Shown: positions 43,242 through 52,530, counted from the first letter of the stretch. The stretch is DNA of 64,000 nucleotides from Cohaesibacter sp. (GCA_025210795.1 JAOAQZ010000015.1:1-64000); one strand, 5' to 3'. The notes: generated by a model from the letters alone, not told the origin. Program-made: numbers and translations.

Positions 43242-43604
43242 TTAGTCCTGCGGAGGGATACGGGCGATGGATTGTTTGCGAAAGATTTCGGGGCGCTGAC
43301 GCCAGGGAACCAGTCCGTCGGCGGTTTCCTGATAGGCTTTTGCCCCTGCAATAATATCCTCAACATGCAAATCAGGGTCGAGATTGCCATAGACATAGGT
43401 CCAGCGTTTATCGCCACCGCTCAGGACCATGCTGCAACCATTGTTGCAGGCCGAGAGGCATTCCACCCCGCGCAAGGTGATATCTTGCGGCAGGTCTTGT
43501 CCTTCTAGAGCGGCCAGCAAGGCAGCACCTGGACGGATGGTGGCATCAGCGGAGCTGTCTGCGCGCCGGCATGTTGTGCAAATGGTCAGTGTAGTCTTGG
43601 CCAT
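43242..43604 (-). CDS. DUF1636 (thioredoxin-like ferredoxin) protein of the cob operon
   Basis: A 120-residue protein with C9-x-x-C12 at the start and C49, C53 and C57 in ECLSACNNGCS, followed by WTYVYG and DGLVPWRQRP, the DUF1636 pattern. The cysteine layout resembles thioredoxin-like 2Fe-2S proteins. It is the first gene of the riboswitch-headed operon and is commonly found beside cobW, so a role in cobalt handling or electron supply to cobalt is inferred. Confidence 0.85.
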   Translation of the reverse strand: MAKTTLTICTTCRRADSSADATIRPGAALLAALEGQDLPQDITLRGVECLSACNNGCSMVLSGGDKRWTYVYGNLDPDLHVEDIIAGAKAYQETADGLVPWRQRPEIFRKQSIARIPPQD

Positions 43605-43954
43605 TTCTATTCCCTTTTACAGAGCGATAAGGGAACCTAGCCTATGAGAGCCTGCCATCCTTTTGGCATTCTCCCAAGCCGCTGCGATACACCCCGTTCG
43701 CCCATTGCTGTGAGTGTTGGCAGGTCTCCCGGCTTGCGGACAAAAGCCTTAGTAATGGCTTTGCGTTTGCAACCTTCCCAGCTTTTGCCAGTGGTTTGCA
43801 AACTTCATCCGGTCACGGTCGCGGGGGCGGCTGTGCTATCTTTGCCGATAAAAAGGCTATGGGATGCACATTCCCTCTTCGCCTGCACTTGACAGGAACC
43901 AACTTCTCTTCAATGTACGTTATCCTATACCTTGTCAAGCATGGACGATGAAAA
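43605..43954. other. 350-bp divergent leader between DUF1636 gene and cobO
   Basis: The region holds a cobalamin riboswitch on the minus strand (see separate entry), the leader of the leftward operon and, at 43905-43954, the short promoter segment of cobO. No further gene is seen. Minus-strand sequence after the riboswitch can form competing hairpins: TGCC/GGCA arms at 43653-43668, or pairing of 43651-43656 with the riboswitch 3' strand at 43719-43726. Confidence 0.7.
43708..43905 (-). ncRNA. Cobalamin riboswitch upstream of DUF1636-cobWNGHIJ
   Basis: On the minus strand the conserved elements appear in order. They are a 5' stem strand near 43891-43900, GCCGCCCCCGCGACCGTGAC (43812-43831) as the core, CCACTGG with GGGAAGG (43773-43794), and the B12-box end GCCGGGAGACCTGCC (43719-43733). 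This is a class I cobalamin (AdoCbl-type) riboswitch. The leader after it contains alternative hairpins that could hide the ribosome site when the vitamin is bound. It would repress the leftward cob operon when cobalamin is plentiful. Confidence 0.93.
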
Positions 43955-44575
43955 ATGAGCGACGAAAAACCTAGCACAAACGACTATCACGCCCAAAAAA
44001 TGGCCAAGAAGAAGAAAGTCCGCGACAAATTGATGGCCGATAAAGATGGCGAGAAGGGTCTGATCATTGTCCATACAGGCAAGGGAAAGGGCAAAAGTTC
44101 GTCCGGCTTTGGAATGATTCTGCGCTGTATTGCCCACGAAATGCCCTGTGCGGTGGTTCAATTCATCAAAGGAGCGTGGCAAACCGGCGAGCGTACACTG
44201 ATTGAGAACAACTTTTCTGATCTGTGCCAATTCTATGCCATGGGCGAGGGCTTTACCTGGGAAACACAGGATCGCGCGCGTGATGTTGCCGCAGCCAATG
44301 CCGGATGGGAAAAGGCCAAGGAATTGATCCGCGACCCCGCCAACAAGATGGTGCTGCTTGACGAGATCAATATTGCCCTGCGCTATGATTATCTTGATAT
44401 CGCCGAGGTTGTGGCCTTTCTGCGGGATGAAAAACCGGAAATGACCCATGTGGTGCTGACGGGCCGCAACGCAAAGGATGAGCTGATTGATATCGCTGAT
44501 CTTGTGACCGATATGACCATGGTCAAACATCCGTTCCGTGATGGTATCAAGGCGCAAAAAGGCGTTGAGTTTTAA
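43955..44575 (+). CDS. cobO: CobO, corrinoid adenosyltransferase
   Basis: A 206-residue ATP:co(I)rrinoid adenosyltransferase of the CobA/CobO type. The P-loop is HTGKGKGKSSSG near residue 40, and VVQFIKGAW, MGEGFTWETQ and LDEINIAL follow as in the family. It adds the adenosyl group to reduced corrinoid. It is divergent from the riboswitch operon, so its transcript does not include the riboswitch. cobQ follows after 36 nt. Confidence 0.95.
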   Translation: MSDEKPSTNDYHAQKMAKKKKVRDKLMADKDGEKGLIIVHTGKGKGKSSSGFGMILRCIAHEMPCAVVQFIKGAWQTGERTLIENNFSDLCQFYAMGEGFTWETQDRARDVAAANAGWEKAKELIRDPANKMVLLDEINIALRYDYLDIAEVVAFLRDEKPEMTHVVLTGRNAKDELIDIADLVTDMTMVKHPFRDGIKAQKGVEF

Positions 44576-44611
44576 GCATATACTAGAGACCGTCACATAT
44601 TGGAGAGGCTC

Positions 44612-46060
44612 ATGGGGAAAGCTCTGATGATACAGGGCGCGGGTTCGAATGTGGGCAAGTCCATGCTTGTGGCTGGCCTATGCCGGATTGCCCGCCAGCG
44701 GGGTTTGCGCGTTGCGCCGTTCAAGCCGCAAAATATGTCCAACAATGCGGCTGTGACGGCTGACGGGGGCGAGATCGGGCGGGCGCAAGCCTTGCAGGCT
44801 TTGGCTGCGGGCCTTGATCCCCATACTGACATGAACCCGATCCTTCTCAAGCCTGAGACCGATATCGGATCGCAGGTGGTCGTGCAAGGCAAGCGGCTCT
44901 GCTCGGCGCGAGCGCGCGATTATAGCGCGCTTAAACCAAAATTGATGGTCTCGGTACTGGAGAGTTTTGAGCGGCTTAAAGCGGCTCATGATCTGGTGAT
45001 TGTGGAAGGGGCTGGAAGCCCGGCCGAAGTGAATTTGCGCAAAAATGACATTGCCAATATGGGCTTTGCTCTTGCTGGTGATGTTCCTGTTGTGCTGGTG
45101 GGGGATATTGATCGCGGCGGCGTCATTGCCCAGCTGGTTGGCACCCAGACAATTCTGGATCCGGCAGATCGTGACCAGATTAGCGGCTTTTTGATCAACA
45201 AGTTCCGGGGGGATCCCAGCCTGTTTGATGATGGCTATCGCCTGATTGCGGACAAGACCGGCTGGCCCGGCTTCGGGGTGTTGCCCTATTTTGCTGATGC
45301 GTCCAAACTTCCGGCGGAAGACGCACTTGATTTGCCCATGGGCCAGCATCAGGGGAGCTTCAAGATTGTTTGCCTTGGCCTGTCCCGCATTGCCAATTTT
45401 GATGATCTTGACCCTTTGGCGCAAGAAAGTGACGTGGAGCTGATCATGTTACGTGCGGGCGAGGTACTGCCCGCTGATACAGATCTTGTCATCATTCCGG
45501 GGAGCAAATCCACACGGGGGGATCTTGCCTTTTTGCGCGCGCAGGGGTGGGACCATGATATTTTCGCCCATGTTCGCCGTGGCGGCCATGTTCTGGGGAT
45601 TTGCGGCGGCTATCAGATGCTTGGCACACTTATTCGCGATACCGGCGGCATTGAGGGTGAAGCGGGTGAGACCCAAGGTCTGGGGCTTTTGGATATTGAA
45701 ACAGATATGACACCGGACAAGCGCGTGACGCAGGTCAGCGCCGTACATGCGCCATCAGGTGAGCCTATTGCCGGTTACGAAATTCATATCGGCAAAAGCC
45801 ATGGTGCCGATCGGCAGCGGCCTTTTGCCTATATTGATGGGGAGGCAGAAGGAGCCAATTCGCGCGACGGGCGGATTATGGGCAGCTACCTTCATGGCAT
45901 GTTTTGCCATGATGCGTTTCGCAAGGGCTTTCTTGAAGGGCTTGGCGGGACGGCCTCTGGCTTGTCTTATGATCATGTGGTCGAGACCACCCTTGATGAT
46001 CTGGCTGACCATATGACGCAGCATCTTGATATTGATGCTATTTTCGATCTGGCTCGCTAA
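44612..46060 (+). CDS. cobQ: CobQ, adenosylcobyric acid synthase
   Basis: A 482-residue glutamine-hydrolysing amidotransferase. The N-terminal ATPase domain begins [12 protein letters not shown], with KPQNMSNNA nearby. The glutaminase domain has the nucleophile Cys in [10 protein letters not shown] and a late His in GSYLHGMF. It amidates side chains b, d, e and g. The ATG at 44612 is preferred over a TTG at 44600 because ggagagg lies at 44601-44607. It is convergent with bluB. Confidence 0.95.
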   Translation: MGKALMIQGAGSNVGKSMLVAGLCRIARQRGLRVAPFKPQNMSNNAAVTADGGEIGRAQALQALAAGLDPHTDMNPILLKPETDIGSQVVVQGKRLCSARARDYSALKPKLMVSVLESFERLKAAHDLVIVEGAGSPAEVNLRKNDIANMGFALAGDVPVVLVGDIDRGGVIAQLVGTQTILDPADRDQISGFLINKFRGDPSLFDDGYRLIADKTGWPGFGVLPYFADASKLPAEDALDLPMGQHQGSFKIVCLGLSRIANFDDLDPLAQESDVELIMLRAGEVLPADTDLVIIPGSKSTRGDLAFLRAQGWDHDIFAHVRRGGHVLGICGGYQMLGTLIRDTGGIEGEAGETQGLGLLDIETDMTPDKRVTQVSAVHAPSGEPIAGYEIHIGKSHGADRQRPFAYIDGEAEGANSRDGRIMGSYLHGMFCHDAFRKGFLEGLGGTASGLSYDHVVETTLDDLADHMTQHLDIDAIFDLAR

Positions 46061-46081
46061 GGCCCTTGCGGGATGAGCGCT

Positions 46082-46705
46082 TTAGCGCTCTTCCCAGCGT
46101 GCTTGGGTATTTTCCTGCCAACCTGTGCGGTGCAAAAGGGGTGTGTCGTCAGTAAATTGCGGATAGCCAAGGCATAGATAGGCCGAGAATTCCCATTCCG
46201 GCGGGCAATCAAAAATGCTTTCAACCCGTTTGGGATCAAGGATGGAGACCATGCCCATGCCGATATTGCGGGCGCGGGCGATGAGCCACAGGCCATGGAG
46301 GGCCATGGCAGTGGATTGGCGCAGGGTTTCGGGCATGGTGCGCCGCCCCAATCTGCGCCCCTCAGCCGGATCTGTTGCTGTAAAAATACAAAATTGCTCA
46401 GGGGCCTGATCTAGGCCTTGCAGCTTGAGCTTGAGATAATCTGATCGTTCGGTCAGTGCATAGCTTGTTGCCGCATCTGAATTGCAGCGCTCAAACTCGT
46501 CTCTTACTTTTGCGCGAAGGTCAGGGGATTGAACCCGTATGACCCGCCAAGGGCGGGCATTGCCCACGGACGGGGCCAGATCGAAGGCCATTTTGAGGGT
46601 ATCGAGATCTTCTTCAGTCAGAGGGGTGGTGTCAAAATGGCGAACATCGCGCCGCCATTGCATGATCTTGAACAAGGTTTGGGCGTCTTGCGGGTCAAAT
46701 CGCAT
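46082..46705 (-). CDS. bluB: BluB, 5,6-dimethylbenzimidazole synthase
   Basis: A 207-residue nitroreductase-fold flavoenzyme. The QWRRDVRHF segment at the front, SVGNARPWRVIRV, the catalytic-type Asp/Ser surroundings, and SAYLCLGYP near the end match BluB. It cleaves reduced FMN with oxygen to make the lower ligand of cobalamin. The ATG at 46705 is chosen because the upstream in-frame extension lies inside cobC and has no family similarity. It overlaps cobC by 11 nt. Confidence 0.93.
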   Translation of the reverse strand: MRFDPQDAQTLFKIMQWRRDVRHFDTTPLTEEDLDTLKMAFDLAPSVGNARPWRVIRVQSPDLRAKVRDEFERCNSDAATSYALTERSDYLKLKLQGLDQAPEQFCIFTATDPAEGRRLGRRTMPETLRQSTAMALHGLWLIARARNIGMGMVSILDPKRVESIFDCPPEWEFSAYLCLGYPQFTDDTPLLHRTGWQENTQARWEER

Positions 46706-47696
46706 GGGCACTCTCACGAAAAGCGGTTTTGGTTTGCTCCCATTCGGACCGGTCACCGGGCAGGCCCAATCGGACAAGGGTGGGTGACCATGGGAAAATA
46801 CGTGACCAGATGGCAGAGCGGGCCAATGCCTGCTGGCTGGCCGCTGCATCTTGTGTGTGATAAAGGCGAAACAGTTCGCAGCCGCCAACCAGTTGCCAGC
46901 CAGCCTCTTTGGCAAGAGCATCCATTTGCACGCAATCATCATGAAGACGGCTGATGGTTTCGCTCGCCCAATTTTTGTCTTCCAGTGCCTTTTTGCCTAT
47001 CTCAATGGCGGCACCCGAGACGGGCCATGGGCCTGTCCAGCTTTCAATGGCTGCAATATCCTGCTCGTGTCCCAAGATGAAACCAAGGCGGAGGCCTGCA
47101 AGGCCGAAAAATTTGCCAAAGGAGCGCAGTACATAAAGATTGCGCTGCTCACCCACAAAGGGAGTAATGGACAGATCTGGCCTTGGGTCGCAAAAGCTCT
47201 CATCGACGATCAAGGTGCCAACATCATTTGCAAGGGCCAGAAGATCCTGCGGCTTGTGGCATTGCCCATCAGGATTGTTTGGATTGACCACGATGGCGAG
47301 ATCTGCTCCGCGTAACTCATCAAGCGTTTGGGCGTGGGTCACGGTCCAACCTGCTGCGCGGGCGCAGATTTCATGCTCGTTATAGGTGGGTGTCAGGATC
47401 CTTGCTGAGCTTTCTGGCCCTGATTGCATGAGCTTTTGGCGGGGCAGCATTTGGATGGCTGCCTGCGCTCCTGCAAGGGGGGTGAGAGCGGCCTTTGTGC
47501 CATAGGCTTTTTGCGCGGCTTTGATGAGTGACGCCTTGGCTTTTTGGGTGGGCAGGTCTGTCCAGCAATGAGAGGGCAGATGGGGCAGAGGATAGGGCAG
47601 CCGGTTGATGCCGGTTGACAAGTCTAGCCAGCTCTCTGGCGCGCCACCAAAAAGTTGTATGGCCTGATCGATATTTCCGCCATGGTCCTGCATCAC
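46695..47696 (-). CDS. cobC: CobC, threonine-phosphate decarboxylase-type aminotransferase
   Basis: A 333-residue fold-type I PLP protein. It shows DHGGNIDQA and LDLSTGINRLPYP at the front, VVNPNNPDGQ, DESFCDP, and the PLP lysine in RSFGKFFGLAGLRLG. In the Pseudomonas naming it is CobC, and by Salmonella homology (CobD) it yields aminopropanol phosphate for the nucleotide loop. The second codon is also ATG. It lies 26 nt after cobD and overlaps bluB. Confidence 0.92.
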   Translation of the reverse strand: MMQDHGGNIDQAIQLFGGAPESWLDLSTGINRLPYPLPHLPSHCWTDLPTQKAKASLIKAAQKAYGTKAALTPLAGAQAAIQMLPRQKLMQSGPESSARILTPTYNEHEICARAAGWTVTHAQTLDELRGADLAIVVNPNNPDGQCHKPQDLLALANDVGTLIVDESFCDPRPDLSITPFVGEQRNLYVLRSFGKFFGLAGLRLGFILGHEQDIAAIESWTGPWPVSGAAIEIGKKALEDKNWASETISRLHDDCVQMDALAKEAGWQLVGGCELFRLYHTQDAAASQQALARSAIWSRIFPWSPTLVRLGLPGDRSEWEQTKTAFRESAHAI

Positions 47697-47722
47697 GTCT
47701 CGTCTTCCTCACTAAAGCCTTG

Positions 47723-48676
47723 TTACATAAAGGCCAGAATCTCAAGTAAAAACAACAGAGCAACCAGTGTCCGCCGATAAAGGGAAAGGCCCATTTTGAG
47801 ATCTGAAACTTGCGGGTCTGGATCTGTTTCATTGACCCAAGGTTCAGCTTCAATCCGATCACAATATTGACGCGGGCCGGAAAGGCGACATTTCACGCCA
47901 CTGGCCATGGCAGCCTCTGGCCAGCCCGCATTTGGGGAGCGGTGTTTGTTTGCATCGGCCCGGATAACTTGAAAAGCTCTTTTTGGCTGAGCCGAGACCA
48001 GTGCGAACAAAAAGCCGGTTAGGCGCGCGGGGATCCAGTTGACCACATCATCAAGCCGTGCAGCTGCCCAGCCAAAGTCCCTGTAGGTGATGGTCTTATG
48101 CCCGATCATGGAATCCATTGTGTTGATTGCCTTATAGGCGGCGATTCCGGGCAAGCCAAACAGAACGCCCCAGAAAAGCGGGGCGGTGATGCCATCGGAG
48201 GTGTTTTCTGCAAGGCTTTCAAGGGAGGCCCTGCAGATGGCGGGCTTGTCGAGACTTGAGGGGTCGCGCCCGACAATCATCGAGACAGCATGACGGGCCG
48301 CGGGCAGATTGTCTTCCTCTAGTGGCCTGATGATGTCTTTGATATGGGTTGCCATAGAGCGCACAGCCAGAAAGGGCCAAGCGACAATGCCAATGGCAAG
48401 ATTTTGCAGCCATCCTTCAGGGATGAAGGCAAGTATGGCAGCAACCACGATTGCCGATAGGGTTAGCGTTACAAAAAGCACGATCAGCACTGTTGCTACT
48501 CCGCCAAGCCGTCGCTTATGGGGTTTGAAGGAAACCCAGTTCAGGGTTTGATCGCATTGTCTGACAAGCCATCCCATCCATGTGACGGGATGGCCAATTT
48601 GCTTAAAGAGCCAATCGGGCCATCCAATCAATGCATCAATACAGAAGGCAAATGCCATTGCTGAGGCCCAAAGCAT
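47723..48676 (-). CDS. cobD: CobD (CbiB), adenosylcobinamide-phosphate synthase
   Basis: A 317-residue membrane protein. The N terminus has IDALIGWPDWLFKQIGHPVTWMG in brief, with the HPV motif of CbiB. Then come RDPSSLD, SLAENTSDGITAPLFW, YKAINTMDSMIGH and a late NAGWPEAAMASG. It attaches the aminopropanol arm to cobyric acid. It is the first gene of the leftward cobD-cobC-bluB set and divergent from cobP. Confidence 0.93.
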   Translation of the reverse strand: MLWASAMAFAFCIDALIGWPDWLFKQIGHPVTWMGWLVRQCDQTLNWVSFKPHKRRLGGVATVLIVLFVTLTLSAIVVAAILAFIPEGWLQNLAIGIVAWPFLAVRSMATHIKDIIRPLEEDNLPAARHAVSMIVGRDPSSLDKPAICRASLESLAENTSDGITAPLFWGVLFGLPGIAAYKAINTMDSMIGHKTITYRDFGWAAARLDDVVNWIPARLTGFLFALVSAQPKRAFQVIRADANKHRSPNAGWPEAAMASGVKCRLSGPRQYCDRIEAEPWVNETDPDPQVSDLKMGLSLYRRTLVALLFLLEILAFM

Positions 48677-48810
48677 GCCAACGCCCTTTCTTTGCGCATA
48701 AATCTTTCAAACAGACAAAAAGCTATCCTGTCGTTAACGGATAAGAGAATCGGTTGGCAAGACGTTTTCTCTCTTTTCGTTCCGGGTCTTTTCTGCTTTT
48801 AAATGATCTT

Positions 48811-49317
48811 ATGAGCAAGATAATAGTTGTTACCGGAGGCGCGCGCTCTGGAAAAAGCGTCATTGCAGAGGCCAAAACGGTCACTCTTGGCTCTTCTTTT
48901 ACCTATATCGCTACGGCTGAAGTGCGCGATGATGAAATGGCCGAGCGGGTTGCTGTGCATCAGGCTCGGCGCGGTGATGAGTGGCAGACTTTGCATGCGC
49001 CCATGGATTTGGTGGGTGCTTTGCGGCAAAGCGATGGCAAGGGGCCGCGTCTTGTTGATTGCCTGACTTTGTGGCTGACCAATCTGATCTTGGCAGAACA
49101 AGACTGGCAGAAAGCGGCGAAGGACTTGGTAGCGATTTTGCCTGACCAGAAAGATTCGGTAATTTTTGTCACCAATGAGGTTGGCTGCGGTATTGTGCCG
49201 GAAAATGCCTTGGCCCGGCGTTTTCGCGATGCAGCGGGCTCGCTTAACCAGCAAGTTGCAGCGGCAGCGGACGAGGTTTATCTTGCGGTTTGCGGGCTGG
49301 AGCTAAAGGTAAAATGA
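48811..49317 (+). CDS. cobP: CobP (CobU), adenosylcobinamide kinase/guanylyltransferase
   Basis: A 168-residue bifunctional enzyme with the P-loop GGARSGKS near the start, YIATAEVRDDEM, HQARRGDEW (with the guanylylated His), DCLTLWLTN, and TNEVGCGIVPE, all diagnostic. It phosphorylates adenosylcobinamide and converts it to the GDP form. The ATG at 48811 gives the canonical N terminus; a weak TTG start 19 codons upstream is less likely. The Shine-Dalgarno is poor. Confidence 0.92.
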   Translation: MSKIIVVTGGARSGKSVIAEAKTVTLGSSFTYIATAEVRDDEMAERVAVHQARRGDEWQTLHAPMDLVGALRQSDGKGPRLVDCLTLWLTNLILAEQDWQKAAKDLVAILPDQKDSVIFVTNEVGCGIVPENALARRFRDAAGSLNQQVAAAADEVYLAVCGLELKVK

Positions 49318-49346
49318 TTGGGGCTATAAGGCCCCAACCGCTTTTT
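49318..49346 (+). terminator. Terminator after cobP
   Basis: A 7-bp stem TTGGGGC/GCCCCAA with a 6-nt loop starts immediately after the cobP stop, and five T follow at 49342-49346. Confidence 0.75.
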
Positions 49347-49404
49347 GCGTGAAGGCATTAAAGGGGGGTGAGTATTTTCGGCTCTGTTTTCCTAACTCTG
49401 ATTC

Positions 49405-50076
49405 CTACTCCTTGATGCCCAATTCCGAAGCCACCAGATCGACCAATTGCTTGCCGCCAAAGGATGGCAGAGGCTTGCCATTGACAAAGAAGGTGGGAGT
49501 TTTTTCAACGCCAAAAGCTTTTACCGCCCTTTCTTCTTCCGCCAAGCGGGCGGTAATGTCCGGGCTCATCATGTCGTTGCGGGCTTTTTCAACATCAAGG
49601 CCAGCCTCTTTGGCGGCTTTCCACGCATTGGCAAGATTGGCTCCCTGATGGCTGGCCCATTGTGGATGGGCGTCAAACAAAGCTTCGAGCACTGGCGTGA
49701 ATTTGCCCTGAAGGCGAGCGGCTTCCAGCATGCGGACCACTTCGTCCGAGCCTTGGTGAAAAGCGGCATAGCGCACGACCAAGCGGATCTGGTCCGGCTT
49801 GGCGGCAAGGATCTTTTTCACGAACGGATAAAAAGCCCGGCAGGCTTCGCAAGCCGGGTCGAGAAACTCCACAATGGTGACTTTGGCATTGTTGGGGCCA
49901 AAGGTCATGGCATAGTCAGGCTCAAGCGGTGTGCCGGTGGCTTCTGCCTGCTGGGAGAGGGCTCCTGCTGACGAGGCCGCTTGCTGAGACGAATTTGTCT
50001 GATACCAAAGGGCGGCGACCGCGAAGGAAGCGACCACAAGGCTGGCCAGAAGTATGGTGATGGTTTGGCGGTTCAT
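49405..50076 (-). CDS. DsbA-family thiol oxidoreductase
   Basis: A 223-residue periplasmic protein with an N-terminal membrane anchor or signal (residues 5-25) and a thioredoxin fold with a helical insert. The redox motif is C76-E-A-C79 in FLDPACEACR, and a cis-proline loop KTPTFFVNG is present. It resembles DsbA-like proteins often paired with a DsbB/BdbC partner, and its start overlaps the upstream dsbB-like gene stop by ATGA. It is probably an oxidase of exported proteins. Confidence 0.88.
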   Translation of the reverse strand: MNRQTITILLASLVVASFAVAALWYQTNSSQQAASSAGALSQQAEATGTPLEPDYAMTFGPNNAKVTIVEFLDPACEACRAFYPFVKKILAAKPDQIRLVVRYAAFHQGSDEVVRMLEAARLQGKFTPVLEALFDAHPQWASHQGANLANAWKAAKEAGLDVEKARNDMMSPDITARLAEEERAVKAFGVEKTPTFFVNGKPLPSFGGKQLVDLVASELGIKE

Positions 50077-50564
50077 GACAAAATCCTGCGGGTATGACGG
50101 GCAAAGAGGGTTTGGCTGATGAGAAGGGCACCAAAGGCTGCGACCGAGAGATAGGGGAGCGGCAGACCCCAGATGGTCATATTGGCATCGGTGCAAGAGG
50201 GGCCATTTTTCGAGCAAGGCACAATCGGGGCTTCGATCAAGCCCCCATATAGGCCGCTATGATAAAGAGCAAAACCAAGGCCGGGGATGATAAGGGCCAA
50301 GGAATAGGGCCAGATTTGTCTGTCAGACTTGAAGAGAGCGATGGTGAGAAGAATAGCCAGCGGGAACATGAAGATCCGCTGATACCAGCATAAAAGGCAC
50401 GGCATTTGCCCCATCACTTCACCGATAAAAAGGGCGGAAAGGCTGGCAATGGTGGCAATGGCCCAAGAGGTGAGCAACAAAAGCCAGCTCTTTTGGGATA
50501 GCTCTTCTTGTTGCTCTGATCGGGGTGGTGCGGAGAGTGCCCCAGTTTGTTTGTTGCTTTTCAT
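50073..50564 (-). CDS. dsbB: DsbB-family disulfide reoxidation protein
   Basis: A 163-residue membrane protein with four helices. The first cysteine pair is C56-L-L-C59 (CLLCWYQR) and the second pair is C117 and C124 (PCSKNGPSC). It reoxidises the DsbA-like partner downstream and passes electrons to quinone. The ATG at 50564 is preferred; an earlier in-frame start at 50615 would add 17 residues of basic sequence. Operon partner overlap is 4 nt. Confidence 0.88.
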   Translation of the reverse strand: MKSNKQTGALSAPPRSEQQEELSQKSWLLLLTSWAIATIASLSALFIGEVMGQMPCLLCWYQRIFMFPLAILLTIALFKSDRQIWPYSLALIIPGLGFALYHSGLYGGLIEAPIVPCSKNGPSCTDANMTIWGLPLPYLSVAAFGALLISQTLFARHTRRILS

Positions 50565-50603
50565 GGTCTCTGATCGCAATTTGCAGTCTTTAACGTTGGA
50601 TCT

Positions 50604-50635
50604 GATCAGGGGCAATTGGTGGATTGCCCCTGATC
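50604..50635. terminator. Perfect 13-bp hairpin between L,D-transpeptidase and dsbB genes
   Basis: Arms gatcaggggcaat (50604-50616) and attgcccctgatc (50623-50635) pair perfectly with a 6-nt loop. No clear T-run follows on the minus strand, so termination of the upstream transpeptidase transcript is probable but unproven. Confidence 0.6.
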
Positions 50636-50679
50636 TTTGCTGTTCTTATTTGCTCGGCTTTAAGAGCCTTTTGCGCATC

Positions 50680-51447
50680 TTAGGTGGTTGCCTTGAGGCT
50701 GTCCTTGTCCTTTAGCGCCGTTTTGGGGTCCTGAATGACAACAATTGGCGTATTTTTCGGGACACGATTGTAAAGATCGATAATATCCTGATTAAGCAGG
50801 CGAATGCAGCCGGAGGAGACAGCCTTGCCGATTGAACGGGGCTCGTTGGTGCCATGCAACCGGTAGAGTGTGTCGCGACCTCCTTCGTAAATATAGAGCG
50901 CGCGGGCGCCCAGCGGATTGCCAAGGCCGGGAGGCATGCCCTTGCGCCACTTTTCAAGCTCTGGCTGGCGGTCAATCATTTCCGATGGGGGTGTCCAGGT
51001 CGGCCAGGCTCTCTTCCATGCCATACGGGCGCGACCCGACCAGGAAAAGCCCTGCCGCCCAACGCCGATGCCGTAACGCATGGCTTTGCCGTCTTCCATC
51101 ACCCAATAGAGATATTTGTTGGGTGTATCGACAACCAACGTTCCGGCGCGCTCGCCCGTGGGATTTTTAACCAGCTTGCGCCAGAATTTTCTTGGTACAT
51201 CGCCTGCCTTGATAGCGGGAAGGGGAAAGCGTTCCTTTGGGCGGGCCTGATACATATCGGGGATTTGGTTTGCGTTTCCGCCTTGGCCAAGACCGGGATT
51301 GAGTGACGCATCCCTTCCTGTGCGCTGGCAGCCTGCAAGGGCGGTTGCCATAGCGCCAAGGAGGAAAAATCTCCGGCTCTGCTTAGAAGGGGCACGATTG
51401 GCCACAGCTGAGGATGCGCCGTTTGGCGCGTTGAAAATATGTTTCAT
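50680..51447 (-). CDS. L,D-transpeptidase (YkuD), Tat-type lipoprotein candidate
   Basis: A 255-residue protein. The N terminus has a twin-Arg motif (25-26, SRRFFLLG) followed by a lipobox ending LAGC with C40, so a Tat-exported lipoprotein is suggested. The YkuD domain holds H198 (LHGTNEP) and nucleophile C214 (SSGCIRLL). Such enzymes form 3-3 cross-links in peptidoglycan or attach lipoproteins to it. A paralogue lies just upstream, at 51518-52072. Confidence 0.88.
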   Translation of the reverse strand: MKHIFNAPNGASSAVANRAPSKQSRRFFLLGAMATALAGCQRTGRDASLNPGLGQGGNANQIPDMYQARPKERFPLPAIKAGDVPRKFWRKLVKNPTGERAGTLVVDTPNKYLYWVMEDGKAMRYGIGVGRQGFSWSGRARMAWKRAWPTWTPPSEMIDRQPELEKWRKGMPPGLGNPLGARALYIYEGGRDTLYRLHGTNEPRSIGKAVSSGCIRLLNQDIIDLYNRVPKNTPIVVIQDPKTALKDKDSLKATT

Positions 51448-51517
51448 AATCTATCGTTCTGTTCTTGCAGCGCTTAGGCGCCCGAAGGCTCTAAAGACGC
51501 TAAAGGGTCTTTGTGCG

Positions 51518-52072
51518 CTAAAGGACAATGACTTTGGAGCCAAGTGGGACACGCTTGTATAAATCAGTCACATGACTATTGAGCATGCGAATGCAGCCAT
51601 TGGACACGGCTCTGCCGATGGAAGAAGGCTGAGTGGTGCCATGAATGCGATAGAGCGTGTCTTTTTTACCTCGATAGAGATAGAGCGCCCGTGCCCCCAA
51701 GGGGTTATTGGGGCCGCCTTTCATGCCTTTTGCAAAGCGCGCATATTTGCGCGGGTTGCGCCGGATCATATTGGCTGTCGGGGTCCAGCGGGGCCATTTG
51801 GCCTTGCGGGCGATGGTGGCGGTGCCTTTAAAGGCCAATCCTCTGCGCCCGACGCCAACGCCATAGCGGCGTGCTGTTCCTTCGCTTTCTATAAGATACA
51901 GGAAACGGTTTTTCGGGTCGACGACAATTGTGCCCACCGGGTAGCCGGAAAAACTGACCGTTTGGGGCTCGTATTTGGGGTTGAGTTTGAACGGTTTGCC
52001 TTTGGCCAGTGCCATAGATGGCAGGGTGCTGGCAAGGGCCATGCCAAATAGCATGGAACGTCGAGAAAGCAT
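51518..52072 (-). CDS. L,D-transpeptidase (YkuD)
   Basis: A 184-residue protein with an N-terminal Tat-like signal (LSRRSMLFG, ending near ALA at residue 23). The YkuD catalytic residues are H144 (IHGTTQP) and C160 (SNGCIRML). It is shorter than the neighbouring paralogue and lacks its lipobox. It probably cross-links or remodels periplasmic peptidoglycan. The two are about 70 nt apart in the same direction, and likely arose by tandem duplication. Confidence 0.88.
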   Translation of the reverse strand: MLSRRSMLFGMALASTLPSMALAKGKPFKLNPKYEPQTVSFSGYPVGTIVVDPKNRFLYLIESEGTARRYGVGVGRRGLAFKGTATIARKAKWPRWTPTANMIRRNPRKYARFAKGMKGGPNNPLGARALYLYRGKKDTLYRIHGTTQPSSIGRAVSNGCIRMLNSHVTDLYKRVPLGSKVIVL

Positions 52073-52113
52073 CTTTCTCTCCTTGGACTTGAGCTAGATT
52101 TCTGGATGAAATG

Positions 52114-52530
52114 TCAAGAAAGGAGAGATTTGGGAGGGCGCTCAAGCGCTGCTGGCTGCAGGCCTTGGCCTGCTTCAAAGGCGATTGGGTTGAAGGTTTT
52201 GCCTTTGGTGCGGGCAATATCCGCCAAGTTGGAGGCCAGATTGGCCCAGCTTACGCTACAATGGGCAAATTTTAGCGATTGGCTGTCATCGCCTAGGGGT
52301 GCTGTATCACCATCGTCAATGGATGTTTCTGCGTTGGGTGCACTGGCTATCACCGCCGGGATGTCTAAACGGTCCCCTTGTGATTGCTCTGGGCTGGCTT
52401 GTGCACTTGAATATTGGCTTTGAGAGCTTGGGCAATCCGGAGCGCTTGCATGAATGGCTTTTGCCTGTCCGGTATTGATCAGACAGATCATAATGGCGAT
52501 GATCGCAAGGATGTGAGCCGAAATGCGCAT
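52114..52530 (-). CDS. Small secreted hypothetical protein
   Basis: A 138-residue protein with a signal peptide (residues about 1-22, ISAHILAIIAIMICL core). The mature part is Ser/Gln-rich with an acidic stretch (DDGDTAP) and two cysteines, and shows no family I recognise. The ATG at 52530 is supported by aggaag upstream. Longer in-frame starts at the 5' side lack a signal peptide and are rejected. It precedes the transpeptidase genes in the same direction by 41 nt. Confidence 0.55.
   Translation of the reverse strand: MRISAHILAIIAIMICLINTGQAKAIHASAPDCPSSQSQYSSAQASPEQSQGDRLDIPAVIASAPNAETSIDDGDTAPLGDDSQSLKFAHCSVSWANLASNLADIARTKGKTFNPIAFEAGQGLQPAALERPPKSLLS

Noticed and set aside
43641..43680. 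Rho-independent terminator directly after the riboswitch
   Set aside because: The hairpins there have no T-run on the minus strand, so translation control fits better than termination.
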